Assembly (NCBI RefSeq): GCF_019654975.1
Contig: NZ_BPEW01000009.1
Location: forward strand, 1 to 64,000
Length of the DNA stretch: 64,000 nucleotides
Direction: 5' to 3'
Source: Shewanella sp. c952
GTDB lineage: Bacteria > Pseudomonadota > Gammaproteobacteria > Enterobacterales > Shewanellaceae
In this document: positions 35,199-44,596 of the stretch, piece after piece
Layout of the letters: every line of letters starts with the position of its first letter
How positions within the stretch are numbered: position 1 is the first letter of the stretch
Translations under genes and position numbers: made by a program
The notes under the pieces: model-generated
The model's input: only the letters and a program-made list of their open reading frames with translations
What the model was told of the DNA's origin: nothing
Databases searched by the model: none

Positions 35199-36991
35199 GC
35201 ATACCTTTTACTAATCCGTTACCTATTCCCGTTCTCGGATTTTGTGCCTACAGCGGCACCGGCAAAACCACTTTATTAAAGCAATTGATCCCAGAGCTTA
35301 ACCGCCGTGGTGTTCGCCTCGCTGTTATCAAGCACGCTCATCATAATTTTGATGTCGATATTCCAGGCAAAGACAGTTACGAAATGCGTAAAGCCGGCGC
35401 CAAGCAGATGCTAGTTGCCTCCCATGTTCGCTGGGCATTAATGACTGAAGATGCACGCGACTCTGACCCAGAACTGCCTCATCTTTTAAACCAAATTGAA
35501 GCAGACAAAGTCGATATCGTCTTGGTTGAAGGCTTTAAAAAGCTCGAACTGCCAAAAATTGAGTTGCACCGCGCCGCACATGGTAAACCGTTCATCCATA
35601 CCCATGACGACAATATTCAAGCGATTGCTTGTTGCGATGATACCGAGCTGCCTGCCGAGCTAAAACGGCTAGATATTAATAATGTGCCGCAGATAGCCGA
35701 TTATGTCTGTGACTACATTGCCAGCTGGAAGCCATGCCCTATCGATCTGCCAATGGCGCTAAGCTGTGGTTGTGAACTCGATAACAGCACCACGCTGTCG
35801 GTACGCCAAGGCATAGATAAAATTCTGTCTTACGTTAATCCAGTCACCGCGACTGAAACCGTTGCACTTGATGAGTTAGAAAATAGAGTACTCGCTAGTG
35901 ATGCGATCTCGCCCGTTAACGTGCCGCAGCATACCAACTCAGCGATGGATGGCTACGCCTTTAAACTCGCTGCAGACGGCCAAGCTTATAAGATGGTTGG
36001 CGAAGTCATGGCAGGCCACGCTTATGCTGGCACCATTCAAGCCGGTGAAGCAGTCCGCATTATGACAGGCGCTCCAGTACCTGCTGGCGCAGATACCGTG
36101 CAATTGCGCGAACTGGCTAACGAACAAGATGGCCAAGTGCGCTTTGAAGGCGAGATGGCTTTAGGCCAACACGTCAGACAAGCGGGTGAAGATATTGCCC
36201 AAGGCGCAACCGCGCTTGCCGCCAATACTCGACTGCATGCTGCCGAGCAAGGTTTACTCGCATCCCTTGGTTTTGGTGAGCTGCCCGTCTTTAAGCGCCC
36301 AACTATTGCGGTATTCTCCACTGGCGATGAAGTTTGTCAGCCGGGTGAGCCATTAAAACCTAACTGTATCTTTGACTCCAACCGCTACACCATCAAGTCG
36401 ATGGCGAAGAAACTCGGTTGCGAAGTGATTGATTTAGGCATTATTCAAGACTCTGAAGCTGCGCTAGCTGATGCACTGAAAAACGCCGCCAAGCAAGCTG
36501 ATATCGTTATCAGTTCAGGTGGTGTATCGGTCGGCGATGCCGATTACATTAAAACGGTACTCGAGCAGGTTGGCCAGATTAACTTCTGGCGGATTAACAT
36601 GCGTCCGGGTCGTCCACTGGCCTTTGGTCAAATCGGTGACAGCCTGTTCTTCGGCCTGCCAGGTAACCCCGTTGCAGTGATGGTGTCGTTCCTACAATTT
36701 GTACAACCTGCCATTCGCAAGCTTGCGGGTGAGCAAGACTGGACACCGACTATGGTGCCAGCAACCACAGATAAACCACTGCGCAGTCGAGTCGGTCGTA
36801 CCGAGTTTATGCGCGGGATCTACCATCTAGGCGCTGATGGTAAGTTACATGTAACCACAACAGGTGCTCAAGGCTCAGGGATGCTTAGCTCTATGGTAAA
36901 AGGAAACTGTCTCATCGTGATAGGTGAAAAAGATGATCAGTTACAACCAGGTGACACAGTTTATATCCAACCTTTTGCCGACCTTCTTTAA
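35195..36991 (+). CDS. Fused MobB-MoeA molybdopterin protein
   Basis: A 598-residue fusion. Residues 1-170 are MobB: a P-loop GTP-binding adaptor with Walker [15 protein letters not shown] (about 18-31) and the motifs [26 protein letters not shown] and LVEGFKK. Residues about 190-598 are MoeA, which inserts molybdate into adenylated molybdopterin: [54 protein letters not shown] and [11 protein letters not shown]. The join gives one polypeptide for metal insertion and the MobA helper. It overlaps mobA by four bases. E. coli keeps these as separate genes, moeA and mobB. Confidence 0.93.
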   Translation: MSIPFTNPLPIPVLGFCAYSGTGKTTLLKQLIPELNRRGVRLAVIKHAHHNFDVDIPGKDSYEMRKAGAKQMLVASHVRWALMTEDARDSDPELPHLLNQIEADKVDIVLVEGFKKLELPKIELHRAAHGKPFIHTHDDNIQAIACCDDTELPAELKRLDINNVPQIADYVCDYIASWKPCPIDLPMALSCGCELDNSTTLSVRQGIDKILSYVNPVTATETVALDELENRVLASDAISPVNVPQHTNSAMDGYAFKLAADGQAYKMVGEVMAGHAYAGTIQAGEAVRIMTGAPVPAGADTVQLRELANEQDGQVRFEGEMALGQHVRQAGEDIAQGATALAANTRLHAAEQGLLASLGFGELPVFKRPTIAVFSTGDEVCQPGEPLKPNCIFDSNRYTIKSMAKKLGCEVIDLGIIQDSEAALADALKNAAKQADIVISSGGVSVGDADYIKTVLEQVGQINFWRINMRPGRPLAFGQIGDSLFFGLPGNPVAVMVSFLQFVQPAIRKLAGEQDWTPTMVPATTDKPLRSRVGRTEFMRGIYHLGADGKLHVTTTGAQGSGMLSSMVKGNCLIVIGEKDDQLQPGDTVYIQPFADLL

Positions 36992-37011
36992 AGGTCTTGT
37001 AGGTAAGTAGT

Positions 37012-37998
37012 ATGAGTTTGATCGTTGATAACTTTGGCCGCACAGTCGAATACCTTCGCCTGTCGGTCACAGACCGTTGTGATTTTCGCTGTGTATATTG
37101 CATGAGCGAAGATCCATGTTTTTTAAGTAAAGAGCATGTACTTAGTCTTGAAGAACTCGCATGGGTTGGGCAAGCCTTCACCGAGTTAGGCGTGAAGAAA
37201 ATTCGCCTAACCGGCGGCGAACCATTAGTGCGCACCGACTGTGACCAATTAGTCAAACTGCTCGGTAAGTTACCGGGACTTGAAGAGCTGTCGATGACCA
37301 CCAACGGCTCACGCTTAACCCGCTTTGCCCAAGAGATGCATGACTCAGGGCTTAACAGGCTCAATATCAGCCTAGATACCCTCAAGCCAGATCTGTTCAC
37401 TAGCTTAACCCGTAACGGTAAAGTCGATCGGGTAATAGCAGGTATTGACGCCGCATGTGCAGCTGGCTTTAAGAAGATTAAAGTTAACGCAGTAATTTTA
37501 CGTGGTCAGAATGATGACGAAGTGCTCGACCTCATCGAATTCTGCCGCGAACGCGAACTGGATATAGCCTTCATCGAAGAGATGCCGTTGGGCGTTATTG
37601 ATGAGCGTAAGCGCAGTCGTCATTGCAGCAGTGAAGAGATCAAAAAGTTAATTCGTGAGCGTTACCAGTTAAATGTATCGAATCGCCGTACAGGTGGCCC
37701 TGCGCGGTATTACACTATGCCCGGCAGCGATATTCATGTTGGCTTTATCTCGCCTCACAGCAATAACTTCTGCCACGAATGTAACCGCGTACGCGTGACT
37801 GTTGAAGGGCGTTTACTGTTATGCCTTGGCAACGAAAACTCCGTCGACTTAAAAGCGATTGTGCGTGAATTCCCCGGTGACATCGAAAAGCTAAAAACCG
37901 CCATTTTAGACGGTATCAAGCATAAGCCCAAAGAACACCATTTTGACCCCAACGGCGAAACCCAGATCCTTAGGTTTATGAATGCCACAGGTGGTTAG
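37012..37998 (+). CDS. moaA: GTP 3',8-cyclase, first paralogue
   Basis: A 328-residue radical-SAM enzyme that, with MoaC, makes cyclic pyranopterin monophosphate from GTP. The N-terminal 4Fe-4S motif is CDFRCVYC (about 25-32), the SAM contact is KIRLTGGEP, the second cluster is CHECNRVRVTVEGRLLLC (about 259-276), and the C-terminal Gly-Gly tail needed for activity is present. Start 20 bases after the mobB-moeA stop, so it is in the tup-mob operon. A second moaA of equal length sits 17 kb away with a complete moaABCDE set; here there is no moaC partner beside it. Confidence 0.94.
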   Translation: MSLIVDNFGRTVEYLRLSVTDRCDFRCVYCMSEDPCFLSKEHVLSLEELAWVGQAFTELGVKKIRLTGGEPLVRTDCDQLVKLLGKLPGLEELSMTTNGSRLTRFAQEMHDSGLNRLNISLDTLKPDLFTSLTRNGKVDRVIAGIDAACAAGFKKIKVNAVILRGQNDDEVLDLIEFCRERELDIAFIEEMPLGVIDERKRSRHCSSEEIKKLIRERYQLNVSNRRTGGPARYYTMPGSDIHVGFISPHSNNFCHECNRVRVTVEGRLLLCLGNENSVDLKAIVREFPGDIEKLKTAILDGIKHKPKEHHFDPNGETQILRFMNATGG

Positions 37999-38093
37999 GC
38001 ATTAACGGTTGTTTGAACGGTTATTGTCGCTTTGTTTGTTTCGCTGGTTACAGTCATTACAGTGTTAGATTGTCAGCTCAAGAGTCATAAACA

Positions 38094-38121
38094 TAAAACC
38101 CGACGTAAAGTCGGGTTTTGT
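38094..38121 (+). terminator. Terminator of the tup-mob-moaA operon
   Basis: AAAACCCGAC-GTAAA-GTCGGGTTTT stem with a T-rich end, about 100 bases after the moaA stop. Confidence 0.88.
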
Positions 38122-38257
38122 TTGTCTGAGCGTGATTGTTTGGGATACATTTAGGTTTGATCGCATAAAAGCAGCACTAGACGGGCTAAAAAAGTGGGTT
38201 GTACAATGTCGAAAATAGAGATTTAACCAACTGTTTTAATTTTGTTTTAAGTTCTTA

Positions 38258-38572
38258 TTATGTGTTTTTACGACTAAAAGATTTAGCACTAACGAGATGA
38301 AGTAAGGCATCTATTCTCTTATGAACATTATTATCTGAGTAGGTATTTCTACACAAAAGTACAACCAGCATTATGAGGATACTTTTAGTCTCCATAAATA
38401 TGGAATCCTCTTGCATATAAACTAATATATAGAAAATCAAAACTGATTGAATGATTGCGCCGATTAACCAGCTATATTTCGATGGCTTAAGAGATTCGAT
38501 CTCTAATATAATTTAGTCATGTCTATCTTCCGTAATCGCTTTCAATATTGCTTCTGATTTATCTTGGTTCAT
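38258..38572 (-). pseudogene. Interrupted small membrane-protein gene
   Basis: A minus-strand frame opens at ATG 38572 after AAGGA with MNQDKSEAILKAITEDRHD, then meets TAA at 38513-38515. The same frame continues without another stop for 84 codons to 38258 (EIESLKPSKYSWLIGAIIQ..., two hydrophobic segments, a KSFSRKNT end). The join makes a sensible ~103-residue protein: charged helical start, then a membrane hairpin. A single nonsense change is the simplest reading. Alternatives are stop readthrough or a fresh start downstream, for which I see no good ribosome site. Confidence 0.5.
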
Positions 38573-39109
38573 ACTCGATATCTTCCTTGAACACATAACA
38601 GCTTATTAAACCGCAGTAGTGATAACATCATTACCCGTGCAGCACTTCTATTACCAATGCGCCTTGATAATATTCTTTATTTTAATATAACCTATTGTTT
38701 TAACATTTTAAATTAAATTTACGAGGACAATGTCGATGAGCGATTCTATTATCATTGACAGGAGCACTCTGATGGAATTTCGATATAACATGGATGAGAA
38801 TTAGTGACCATATTTACAGCTTCTACTGAGACTAACTGCTAGTACAGCCATCGAATCTCAATAAGAGCTTCTCTGTTTTCGACGGCCTCAATCGCATCGG
38901 CACTAGTTTTAAAAGCATACACTCTCTGCCGTGGGATAGGAGCCCACGACTTGTATCAAACCGAGTTATATTTTTAAAGCTGGCTTAACCTCATCGCACG
39001 AGTCTGCATAACCCACTTGTCGCCAATGGACATACTCGATGTCAGAAACCTCACTCGTCAGCGGTATTTGTTCGGACTAATATGCTCACAACTAATTGTT
39101 GAGGTTACT
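38573..39109. other. AT-rich gene-poor stretch before mdtL
   Basis: No convincing gene. A 24-codon frame (38730-38804) has a ribosome site (ACGAGGACA) but ends at once. A stem CGTGGG/CCCACG lies near 38932-38950. The base composition and broken frames suggest decayed DNA, perhaps left by a lost mobile element, but no recognisable transposase fragment or terminal repeat was found. The mdtL promoter must lie at its right end. Confidence 0.4.
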
Positions 39110-40309
39110 ATGTCAAAATATCTTCTGTGCAGTTTTGCACTTGTATTGCTCTATCCCACAGCCATTGATCTCTACCTTGTCGGTTTACCACAAATTGCAG
39201 CAGATCTTCAGGCGACAGAATCTCAGCTACATTATGCCTTTTCGATTTATCTCACCGGTATGGCAACCACTATGCTAATTGCCGGAAAAGTGGCCGACAC
39301 ACTTGGCCGCAAGCCTGTTGCTATTGCCGGAGCAATTATCTTCACGGTTTCATCAATATTTGGCTCTATGGCAGAGCATAGTACTTGGTTTCTTATCGCC
39401 AGATTCATTCAAGGGATCGGTGCAGGTAGTTGTTATGTCGTCGCTTTTGCAATTATCCGGGATGTTTTAGATGATACTCGCCGTGCTAAAGTACTCTCCA
39501 TGATCAACGGGATCACCTGTGTGATTCCAGTGATCGCACCTGTGATTGGTTATTTAATTATGCTGAAATACCCATGGCCGAGCCTGTTTCTCACCATGGC
39601 AATCATGGGCGGTGTTGTTTGCTTGCTATCAACATTGGTGTTACAGGAAACTAGACCCCAACATCAAACAAAGAATAATCAAAAAAGTACCGAAAATAAC
39701 TATGATAAAGAATCATTTTTAGAACGCTTTTTTATCAGCCGCTTGGTTATCACTTCACTCGGCATGATCATCATTCTAACTTACGTCAATGTATCGCCAT
39801 TACTCGTCATGGGGGACATGGGCTTTGATAGAAGTGAGTACTCGATCATTATGGCATTAACGGCCTTAGTCAGTATGATCAGTTCGTTTACCGCCCCTAT
39901 CGCTTTGTCTTTCTTTAAAGAACGTACGTTATTGCTGACATCACAAAGCTTTTTTGCCCTCTCTGCAATAGTCATTGTGGTCAGCTATTTTGCGAATTTC
40001 GATACTCAATGGTACTTACTGAGTTTTGCACTACTATGTTCCGGCTTTGCTATTGGCTTTGGGGTATCGATGAGCCAAGCACTCAGCCCCTTTGTCACTC
40101 GCGCTGGAGTGGCAAGTTCAATATTGGGTATTACTCAAGTTTCTTGCGCTGCGTTTTATATCTGGTTTATGGGGGTGATTGGCGTCAGCGCATTGAATAT
40201 GCTGGCGATCGCATTGATTATGGGTAGCCTAACTAGCTTGGCTCTAATACTATTGACCCCTAAGTCTTCCCATGGTCAGAGATATGAAACCATCACTAGC
40301 CCGTCTTGA
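39110..40309 (+). CDS. mdtL: MFS multidrug efflux transporter MdtL
   Basis: A 399-residue, 12-helix drug:proton antiporter of the Bcr/CflA group, strikingly close to E. coli MdtL in its first 190 residues ([57 protein letters not shown]). ATG 39110 is chosen because TTGAGG precedes it and the protein then begins like MdtL; a longer reading from 39017 lacks support. The following LysR gene overlaps its 3' end, the same gene order as E. coli mdtL-yidZ. Low-level chloramphenicol efflux is known for the family. Confidence 0.93.
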   Translation: MSKYLLCSFALVLLYPTAIDLYLVGLPQIAADLQATESQLHYAFSIYLTGMATTMLIAGKVADTLGRKPVAIAGAIIFTVSSIFGSMAEHSTWFLIARFIQGIGAGSCYVVAFAIIRDVLDDTRRAKVLSMINGITCVIPVIAPVIGYLIMLKYPWPSLFLTMAIMGGVVCLLSTLVLQETRPQHQTKNNQKSTENNYDKESFLERFFISRLVITSLGMIIILTYVNVSPLLVMGDMGFDRSEYSIIMALTALVSMISSFTAPIALSFFKERTLLLTSQSFFALSAIVIVVSYFANFDTQWYLLSFALLCSGFAIGFGVSMSQALSPFVTRAGVASSILGITQVSCAAFYIWFMGVIGVSALNMLAIALIMGSLTSLALILLTPKSSHGQRYETITSPS

Positions 40310-41243
40310 TTTGAATTTGTTGCATACCTTGCAACTGTTAACTCAAGAGCTCAGTGTTTCGAAAACAGCAGCCAAACTCAATGTCACCCCCTCAACGGTA
40401 AGTAAATCGTTGAGGAAATTACGTGATTGGTTTGATGACCCTTTATTTGTTAACACACCCAAAGGCTTAGCGCCTACTCCGCTAACGCAGAGCATGGAGC
40501 AAGATCTGGCAGATTGGCTGCAGATGAGTAGCCAAATTCTAGAGAAACACAGTGAAGATTCTCCTCAAGGGATGCACTTTGATTTAGCCATAGAATCGCC
40601 GTTGTTGTTATTCAAGCTAAACGAGCTTATCCAGCGAATTCAGCATCGTTATAGCAACGCTAAAATCAACACTCATAACTGGGATTATGATTCAATAGGG
40701 GCACTTGTCCGCGGTGAAATGGATATTGGTTTAACGGGTAGGGAAAGCCACCCTCGCTCTAAAGAGTCATTAGAACTACTGCCTTACTTCATTGATTTTG
40801 AGATCCTGTTCTCTGATCTTCCGCGAGTGTATTTACGTAAAGATCATCCCGCGTTATCCGAAGAGTGGAATATGGACACTTTTCTTAAGTATCCACATAT
40901 TAATATTGTGTGGGAACAGAGTGAAACCTGGGCACTTGATGAAGTACTTAGCGAACAGGGTTTAAAACGCGATATCGCACTAACCATGTCGAGCTTCGAG
41001 CAATCGTTATTTATGGCCGCTCAACCCCAACAGAATATGCTCACCACAGCGCCTGAATATTGCCTAGGTTATACCCAACAGTTACATCCTGAACTCGTAT
41101 GTTTACCGGTCCCTATCAATAAAGCTGCGCAAGACAAACTGTTAATCCCCTTCACACTAATTTGGCATAAGCGAAACGCCCACAACCCTAAATTACGGTG
41201 GCTGAAAGACACGATTAAATCACTCTATTACCATCAGAAATGA
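40284..41243 (+). CDS. yidZ: LysR-family regulator YidZ
   Basis: A 319-residue LysR protein. The N-terminal helix-turn-helix is in [27 protein letters not shown] (about 24-50). The effector domain matches E. coli YidZ in many stretches ([58 protein letters not shown]). ATG 40284 aligns with the E. coli start ([13 protein letters not shown]); ATG 40272 is possible. The gene begins inside the end of mdtL, so co-expression is likely. In E. coli yidZ has been linked to survival of nitric oxide without oxygen. Confidence 0.93.
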   Translation: MKPSLARLDLNLLHTLQLLTQELSVSKTAAKLNVTPSTVSKSLRKLRDWFDDPLFVNTPKGLAPTPLTQSMEQDLADWLQMSSQILEKHSEDSPQGMHFDLAIESPLLLFKLNELIQRIQHRYSNAKINTHNWDYDSIGALVRGEMDIGLTGRESHPRSKESLELLPYFIDFEILFSDLPRVYLRKDHPALSEEWNMDTFLKYPHINIVWEQSETWALDEVLSEQGLKRDIALTMSSFEQSLFMAAQPQQNMLTTAPEYCLGYTQQLHPELVCLPVPINKAAQDKLLIPFTLIWHKRNAHNPKLRWLKDTIKSLYYHQK

Positions 41244-41423
41244 CCTCCATTAATGAATGAGTCTAATTCCAATTGCATACAGAATGTACAGTTACAGCAA
41301 AAGCACATCTAGCGCGGAATGACTAGATTATCAACACATTGCAATTTGGCATTTGAGCTTAAATATGTGATGCGCCAAGAGCCTACAATTAGCTTTTGAC
41401 GCCACAGCCCCCTTTGGTAGTAG

Positions 41424-41945
41424 TTACTTATACAAGCTTTCCACGTACGTATTTGTAGGCGCTTCTAAAAGATCTTGGGGATGATCACCACCAAAAGAAG
41501 CCCACTTACTCTTGCCTGAATAGGTTGAGTTGCCAATTTCTTTTTTGGTTTTAGCATCATACGTAATGATTTGAATTTCTAATTTATCAGGTTTACCTGA
41601 CCATTCTGTGGCACGATCTTCCCAATGGAGAATAATAGGCTGCACATAATATCCATAAGTATTTACGTCGATAGTATCTAAACAACTTTCTGCTTTGCAC
41701 TTATTGGTCACGGCGACTTTACGCGCGTTCTTAGAAAAAGCATTTCTAACCGCATTAGCAGTCATACGCCCGGAGTTACTATATTCTCTGTCGCTATACC
41801 ACCCGTTTTCAGGTGTTGAAATTAACACCCCAACGTTCCTGTCGAGCTTCATCTCTGGTTTTTGAAGCTCACTATGTTGATATGACGAGCTACACCCACC
41901 TAAAGCAAGTAAGGCAGCTCCCATTAATAGAATATTACGACTCAT
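41424..41945 (-). CDS. DUF4823-like lipoprotein
   Basis: A 173-residue lipoprotein, signal MSRNILLMGAALLALGGCSSS with lipobox LGGC. The mature part shows DRNVGVLISTPENGWYSDREYSNSGRMTANAVRNAF and YYVQPIILHWEDRATEWSGKPDKLEI, the pattern of the DUF4823 family, whose function is unknown. It ends in LLEAPTNTYVESLY. ATG 41945 follows GGAG by eight bases. It stands alone, divergent from the structured segment to its right. Confidence 0.75.
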   Translation of the reverse strand: MSRNILLMGAALLALGGCSSSYQHSELQKPEMKLDRNVGVLISTPENGWYSDREYSNSGRMTANAVRNAFSKNARKVAVTNKCKAESCLDTIDVNTYGYYVQPIILHWEDRATEWSGKPDKLEIQIITYDAKTKKEIGNSTYSGKSKWASFGGDHPQDLLEAPTNTYVESLYK

Positions 41946-42299
41946 GTAGATCACTCCATTTCGACTACTTAACGACCGGATACAATGGGCTAACGCTTAC
42001 TTTCAATTAGTGTAGCTTACGCCCCCAGTTAAATATTACTCTCTATACTCTTACAAAAAAATCAAAACCTACTTATCTTTACTAACCAAGGATATTTTAT
42101 CGCAATATGGAATATCTGTGGTTCTAATTTCCTCGGTAAACCTTGACCTCCAGAGGTGGAGGTAGCGCCAAATTTTGTATGGAACAGAGTTGTCCATGTA
42201 AGCTCGACTATGACATGGCCGTTCATTGGCATCCATGCCATCACGGCATTCGTGAATCCATTCATATCAGATGTACCATCTGAGCCGTTAGGCGATTTT

Positions 42300-42545
42300 T
42301 ATTGGAGTGTGAGGCCCGTACTTAATGCATGTAACTCCGTCGTGGCGTCATGGTGGATGCAAGGGCGAAGTCCATTACCATGGACTCTCTGAGCGAGAGT
42401 CATGGAAGGCAACTGGCTGATGTTCTTGATAAGGACGAGCAGTCCTCCTTGCCCGGGGGGATGGAATCCCACGACTTTGGTCAGGCGAAGCCTGATGATC
42501 AAGAAGTCAGCCACCGCACAGCAAATTTGTGGTTCCCTCAACTTG
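42300..42545 (+). other. Highly structured non-coding segment of unknown class
   Basis: About 245 bases richer in GC than their surroundings, with a string of exact stems: CCATG-GACTCTC/GAGAGTC-ATGG with one bulge (42378-42405), AAGGAC-GAGCA-GTCCT (42431-42446), GGGAT-GGA-ATCCC (42458-42470), TCAGGC-GAA-GCCTGA (42481-42495), and a weaker CCAC.../...GTGG (about 42511-42533). Short frames cross it but none has a ribosome site. It could be a structured RNA, a remnant of a group II intron or retron, or a repeat element. I cannot decide between these, and no reverse transcriptase is nearby. Confidence 0.45.
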
Positions 42546-42588
42546 CAGATACACTTAATACTTAAGTAACCTTTTGAATTATATCCCT

Positions 42589-43041
42589 ATGGCCTTTTCC
42601 CGAAAAAAGTGGAATACCATTATCATACTGGCATCTATCTTAATGATCTCAGTACTCACTGTAGTGGAAGATAATCGCCACCAGCCAACCATGCTGACGC
42701 AGGCTCTTTTCGATCAATCAGCGCCGCTTTCACAACTGCAACTCGGTAATTACTGGCTGCAAAAACGTCAGTCCGGTTGGCAATGTAGCGAAGAAGTACT
42801 TAACTGCCTAGAATGGGCCAATGCATGGAATGAAGTGCATATTTCTGCCTTAGTCGAACAACCTGAAACCGCAGGCGAACCCGCTGAACTAGTGATCCAA
42901 ATAGCCGATATTGAATCAGCGCAAGTATGGGTGCTATTTAGCGAGCAAGGCTTATTAAAATCACCTGCAGGTAACTGGTACCTTATTCCCGCCAGCTTAC
43001 GAGAACAACTTACACCTATTATCCGAGCCAAAGTTAACTAA
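42589..43041 (+). CDS. Membrane-anchored protein of unknown function
   Basis: A 150-residue protein with an N-terminal anchor (KKWNTIIILASILMISVLTVV, about 6-26) and a soluble domain likely in the periplasm, with two Cys (WQCSEEVLNCLEW) that could pair. No family was recognised. The start is unsure: ATG 42589 lacks a clear ribosome site, and a TTG at 42574 is the other choice. The next gene, mutM, starts 45 bases later in the same direction. Confidence 0.6.
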   Translation: MAFSRKKWNTIIILASILMISVLTVVEDNRHQPTMLTQALFDQSAPLSQLQLGNYWLQKRQSGWQCSEEVLNCLEWANAWNEVHISALVEQPETAGEPAELVIQIADIESAQVWVLFSEQGLLKSPAGNWYLIPASLREQLTPIIRAKVN

Positions 43042-43086
43042 ACCATATTCTGTAGCCAACTGCTTAAATTGATAAGAGATTAAATA

Positions 43087-43902
43087 ATGCCGGAACTCCC
43101 CGAAGTTGAAGTCACCAAGCAAGGAGTTTCTCCTTATTTAATTGATAACACTGTGACGGATTTAATTATCCGTAACCCTTCACTGCGCTGGCCTGTGCCA
43201 GACATAGCGAAACAGATAATAGGCCAAACAATTCGAGCTGTACGTCGCCGTGCCAAATACCTACTGATAGATACAGATGCCGGCACGACGATTGTCCACC
43301 TTGGCATGTCAGGTAGTTTGCGGATCTTGCCAGTGAACAGTCCAGTTGAGAAACATGACCACATAGATTTGGTACTCGCCAGCGGCAAAATTCTACGCTA
43401 CAACGATCCACGACGTTTTGGTGCTTGGCTTTGGAATGAATTGCCAGAACAAGCCCACCCATTACTCTCAAAACTGGGCCCAGAACCGTTAGAAGACTCG
43501 TTCAATAGCAGTTATTTATTAGATGCTTTGGCCAATAAGAAAAAAGCGATAAAGCTGTGCTTGATGGACAATCACATCGTGGTTGGGGTCGGTAATATCT
43601 ATGCTAATGAGGCGCTATTTGCAGCGGGTATTCATCCACAAGCAGAGGCGGGTAAGGTCGATGCTGAGCGCATTACTATATTAGTCGCAGAGGTAAAACA
43701 GATCCTTGCCCGTGCGATTAAACAAGGCGGTACCACCTTAAAAGATTTTACCAACGCTGAGGGTAAACCCGGTTACTTTGCGCAAAAACTGCATGTCTAC
43801 GGTCGGGGAGGTGAAACCTGTACTCACTGTGGTCAATTACTCAGTGAAATAAAGCTGGGTCAGCGCGCAACCGTGTTTTGCAGCATCTGCCAACCGCGCT
43901 AA
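43087..43902 (+). CDS. mutM: Formamidopyrimidine-DNA glycosylase (Fpg)
   Basis: A 271-residue base-excision enzyme removing 8-oxoguanine and formamidopyrimidines, then nicking the strand. The catalytic N-terminus MPELPEVEV is complete (Pro2 nucleophile, Glu3), as are the helix-two-turn-helix [13 protein letters not shown] and the C-terminal zinc finger CTHCGQ...CSICQ. Lys in the beta-hairpin (AKYLLID) is present. The length equals E. coli MutM (269). Its stop codon overlaps that of the convergent TVP38 gene by four bases, with no terminator between. Confidence 0.97.
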   Translation: MPELPEVEVTKQGVSPYLIDNTVTDLIIRNPSLRWPVPDIAKQIIGQTIRAVRRRAKYLLIDTDAGTTIVHLGMSGSLRILPVNSPVEKHDHIDLVLASGKILRYNDPRRFGAWLWNELPEQAHPLLSKLGPEPLEDSFNSSYLLDALANKKKAIKLCLMDNHIVVGVGNIYANEALFAAGIHPQAEAGKVDAERITILVAEVKQILARAIKQGGTTLKDFTNAEGKPGYFAQKLHVYGRGGETCTHCGQLLSEIKLGQRATVFCSICQPR

Positions 43903-44564
43903 TCATCTGTCTTTGTAAGCTGTTTGCCTAATCGGGTGCGGTAAAGATAGATCCCTATCGCTAACGCGATAACAAACAGCACGACGCTCACCTGTAGGTG
44001 ATGCTCATCGCTCAAGCTAACTCCGGCACCCGCAAAACTAAAAATGAACATCTGCGGCAGAAAGCCCACACCACTGCCAACAAAAAACTGCCACGGGCTG
44101 ACACAGGTAGTTCCTGCAAGCAGGTTGGTGATGTAATTGCTACCCAAAGGTAACAGACGGATCATTAAGGCTTTAAGCCAAGTTTTGTGAATAATCAGCG
44201 CTTCTAGTCGCGCCAGCTTTTGCGCAAAGCGGCGCTTGATCTGTTCGCGAAATACAAAGCGGGAAAAGTAAAATAGGATAATGCAGCCAAGAAGTGCGGC
44301 CACGGTAGCAAAAATAGCCCCTTGAACTCCACCAAGAGCGTAACCAAACACAAAAGCTAATACTTGCCTTGGACCACCAATGCAGGAAAAGAAAGCCCCC
44401 ATCAATACCAATTCAGCTACCGCGCGAGAGCCATTCTGGGCCACATAATCAGCCACCCATTGACTATCACTCAAGCGTTGAAAGAAACCTTGTTGAACTG
44501 CCACCGCCACTAATACAGCGATAAACAGCAGCCCAACAAGCCTGACGAACAGCTTAATGTTCAC
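43899..44564 (-). CDS. TVP38/TMEM64 family membrane protein
   Basis: A 221-residue inner-membrane protein with the VTT (SNARE-associated/DedA-like) domain: [32 protein letters not shown] and the loop [26 protein letters not shown], with [12 protein letters not shown]. Related proteins are thought to act as lipid scramblases or in membrane homeostasis; the function of bacterial TVP38 members is unsettled. GTG start. It lies 32 bases after the Wzi-like gene on the same strand and could be co-transcribed. Confidence 0.88.
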   Translation of the reverse strand: MNIKLFVRLVGLLFIAVLVAVAVQQGFFQRLSDSQWVADYVAQNGSRAVAELVLMGAFFSCIGGPRQVLAFVFGYALGGVQGAIFATVAALLGCIILFYFSRFVFREQIKRRFAQKLARLEALIIHKTWLKALMIRLLPLGSNYITNLLAGTTCVSPWQFFVGSGVGFLPQMFIFSFAGAGVSLSDEHHLQVSVVLFVIALAIGIYLYRTRLGKQLTKTDD

Positions 44565-44596
44565 ACTTTAATCTCTATTAAGCTAAAAAAGAACTG

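Noticed and set aside
38730..38804. 24-codon frame with a good ribosome site
   Set aside because: Too short to judge; no similarity seen and no membrane or other recognisable feature. Could be a remnant.
42156..42565. Overlapping small frames on both strands across the structured segment
   Set aside because: No ribosome site and they follow palindromic DNA, so open frames on both strands are expected by chance.
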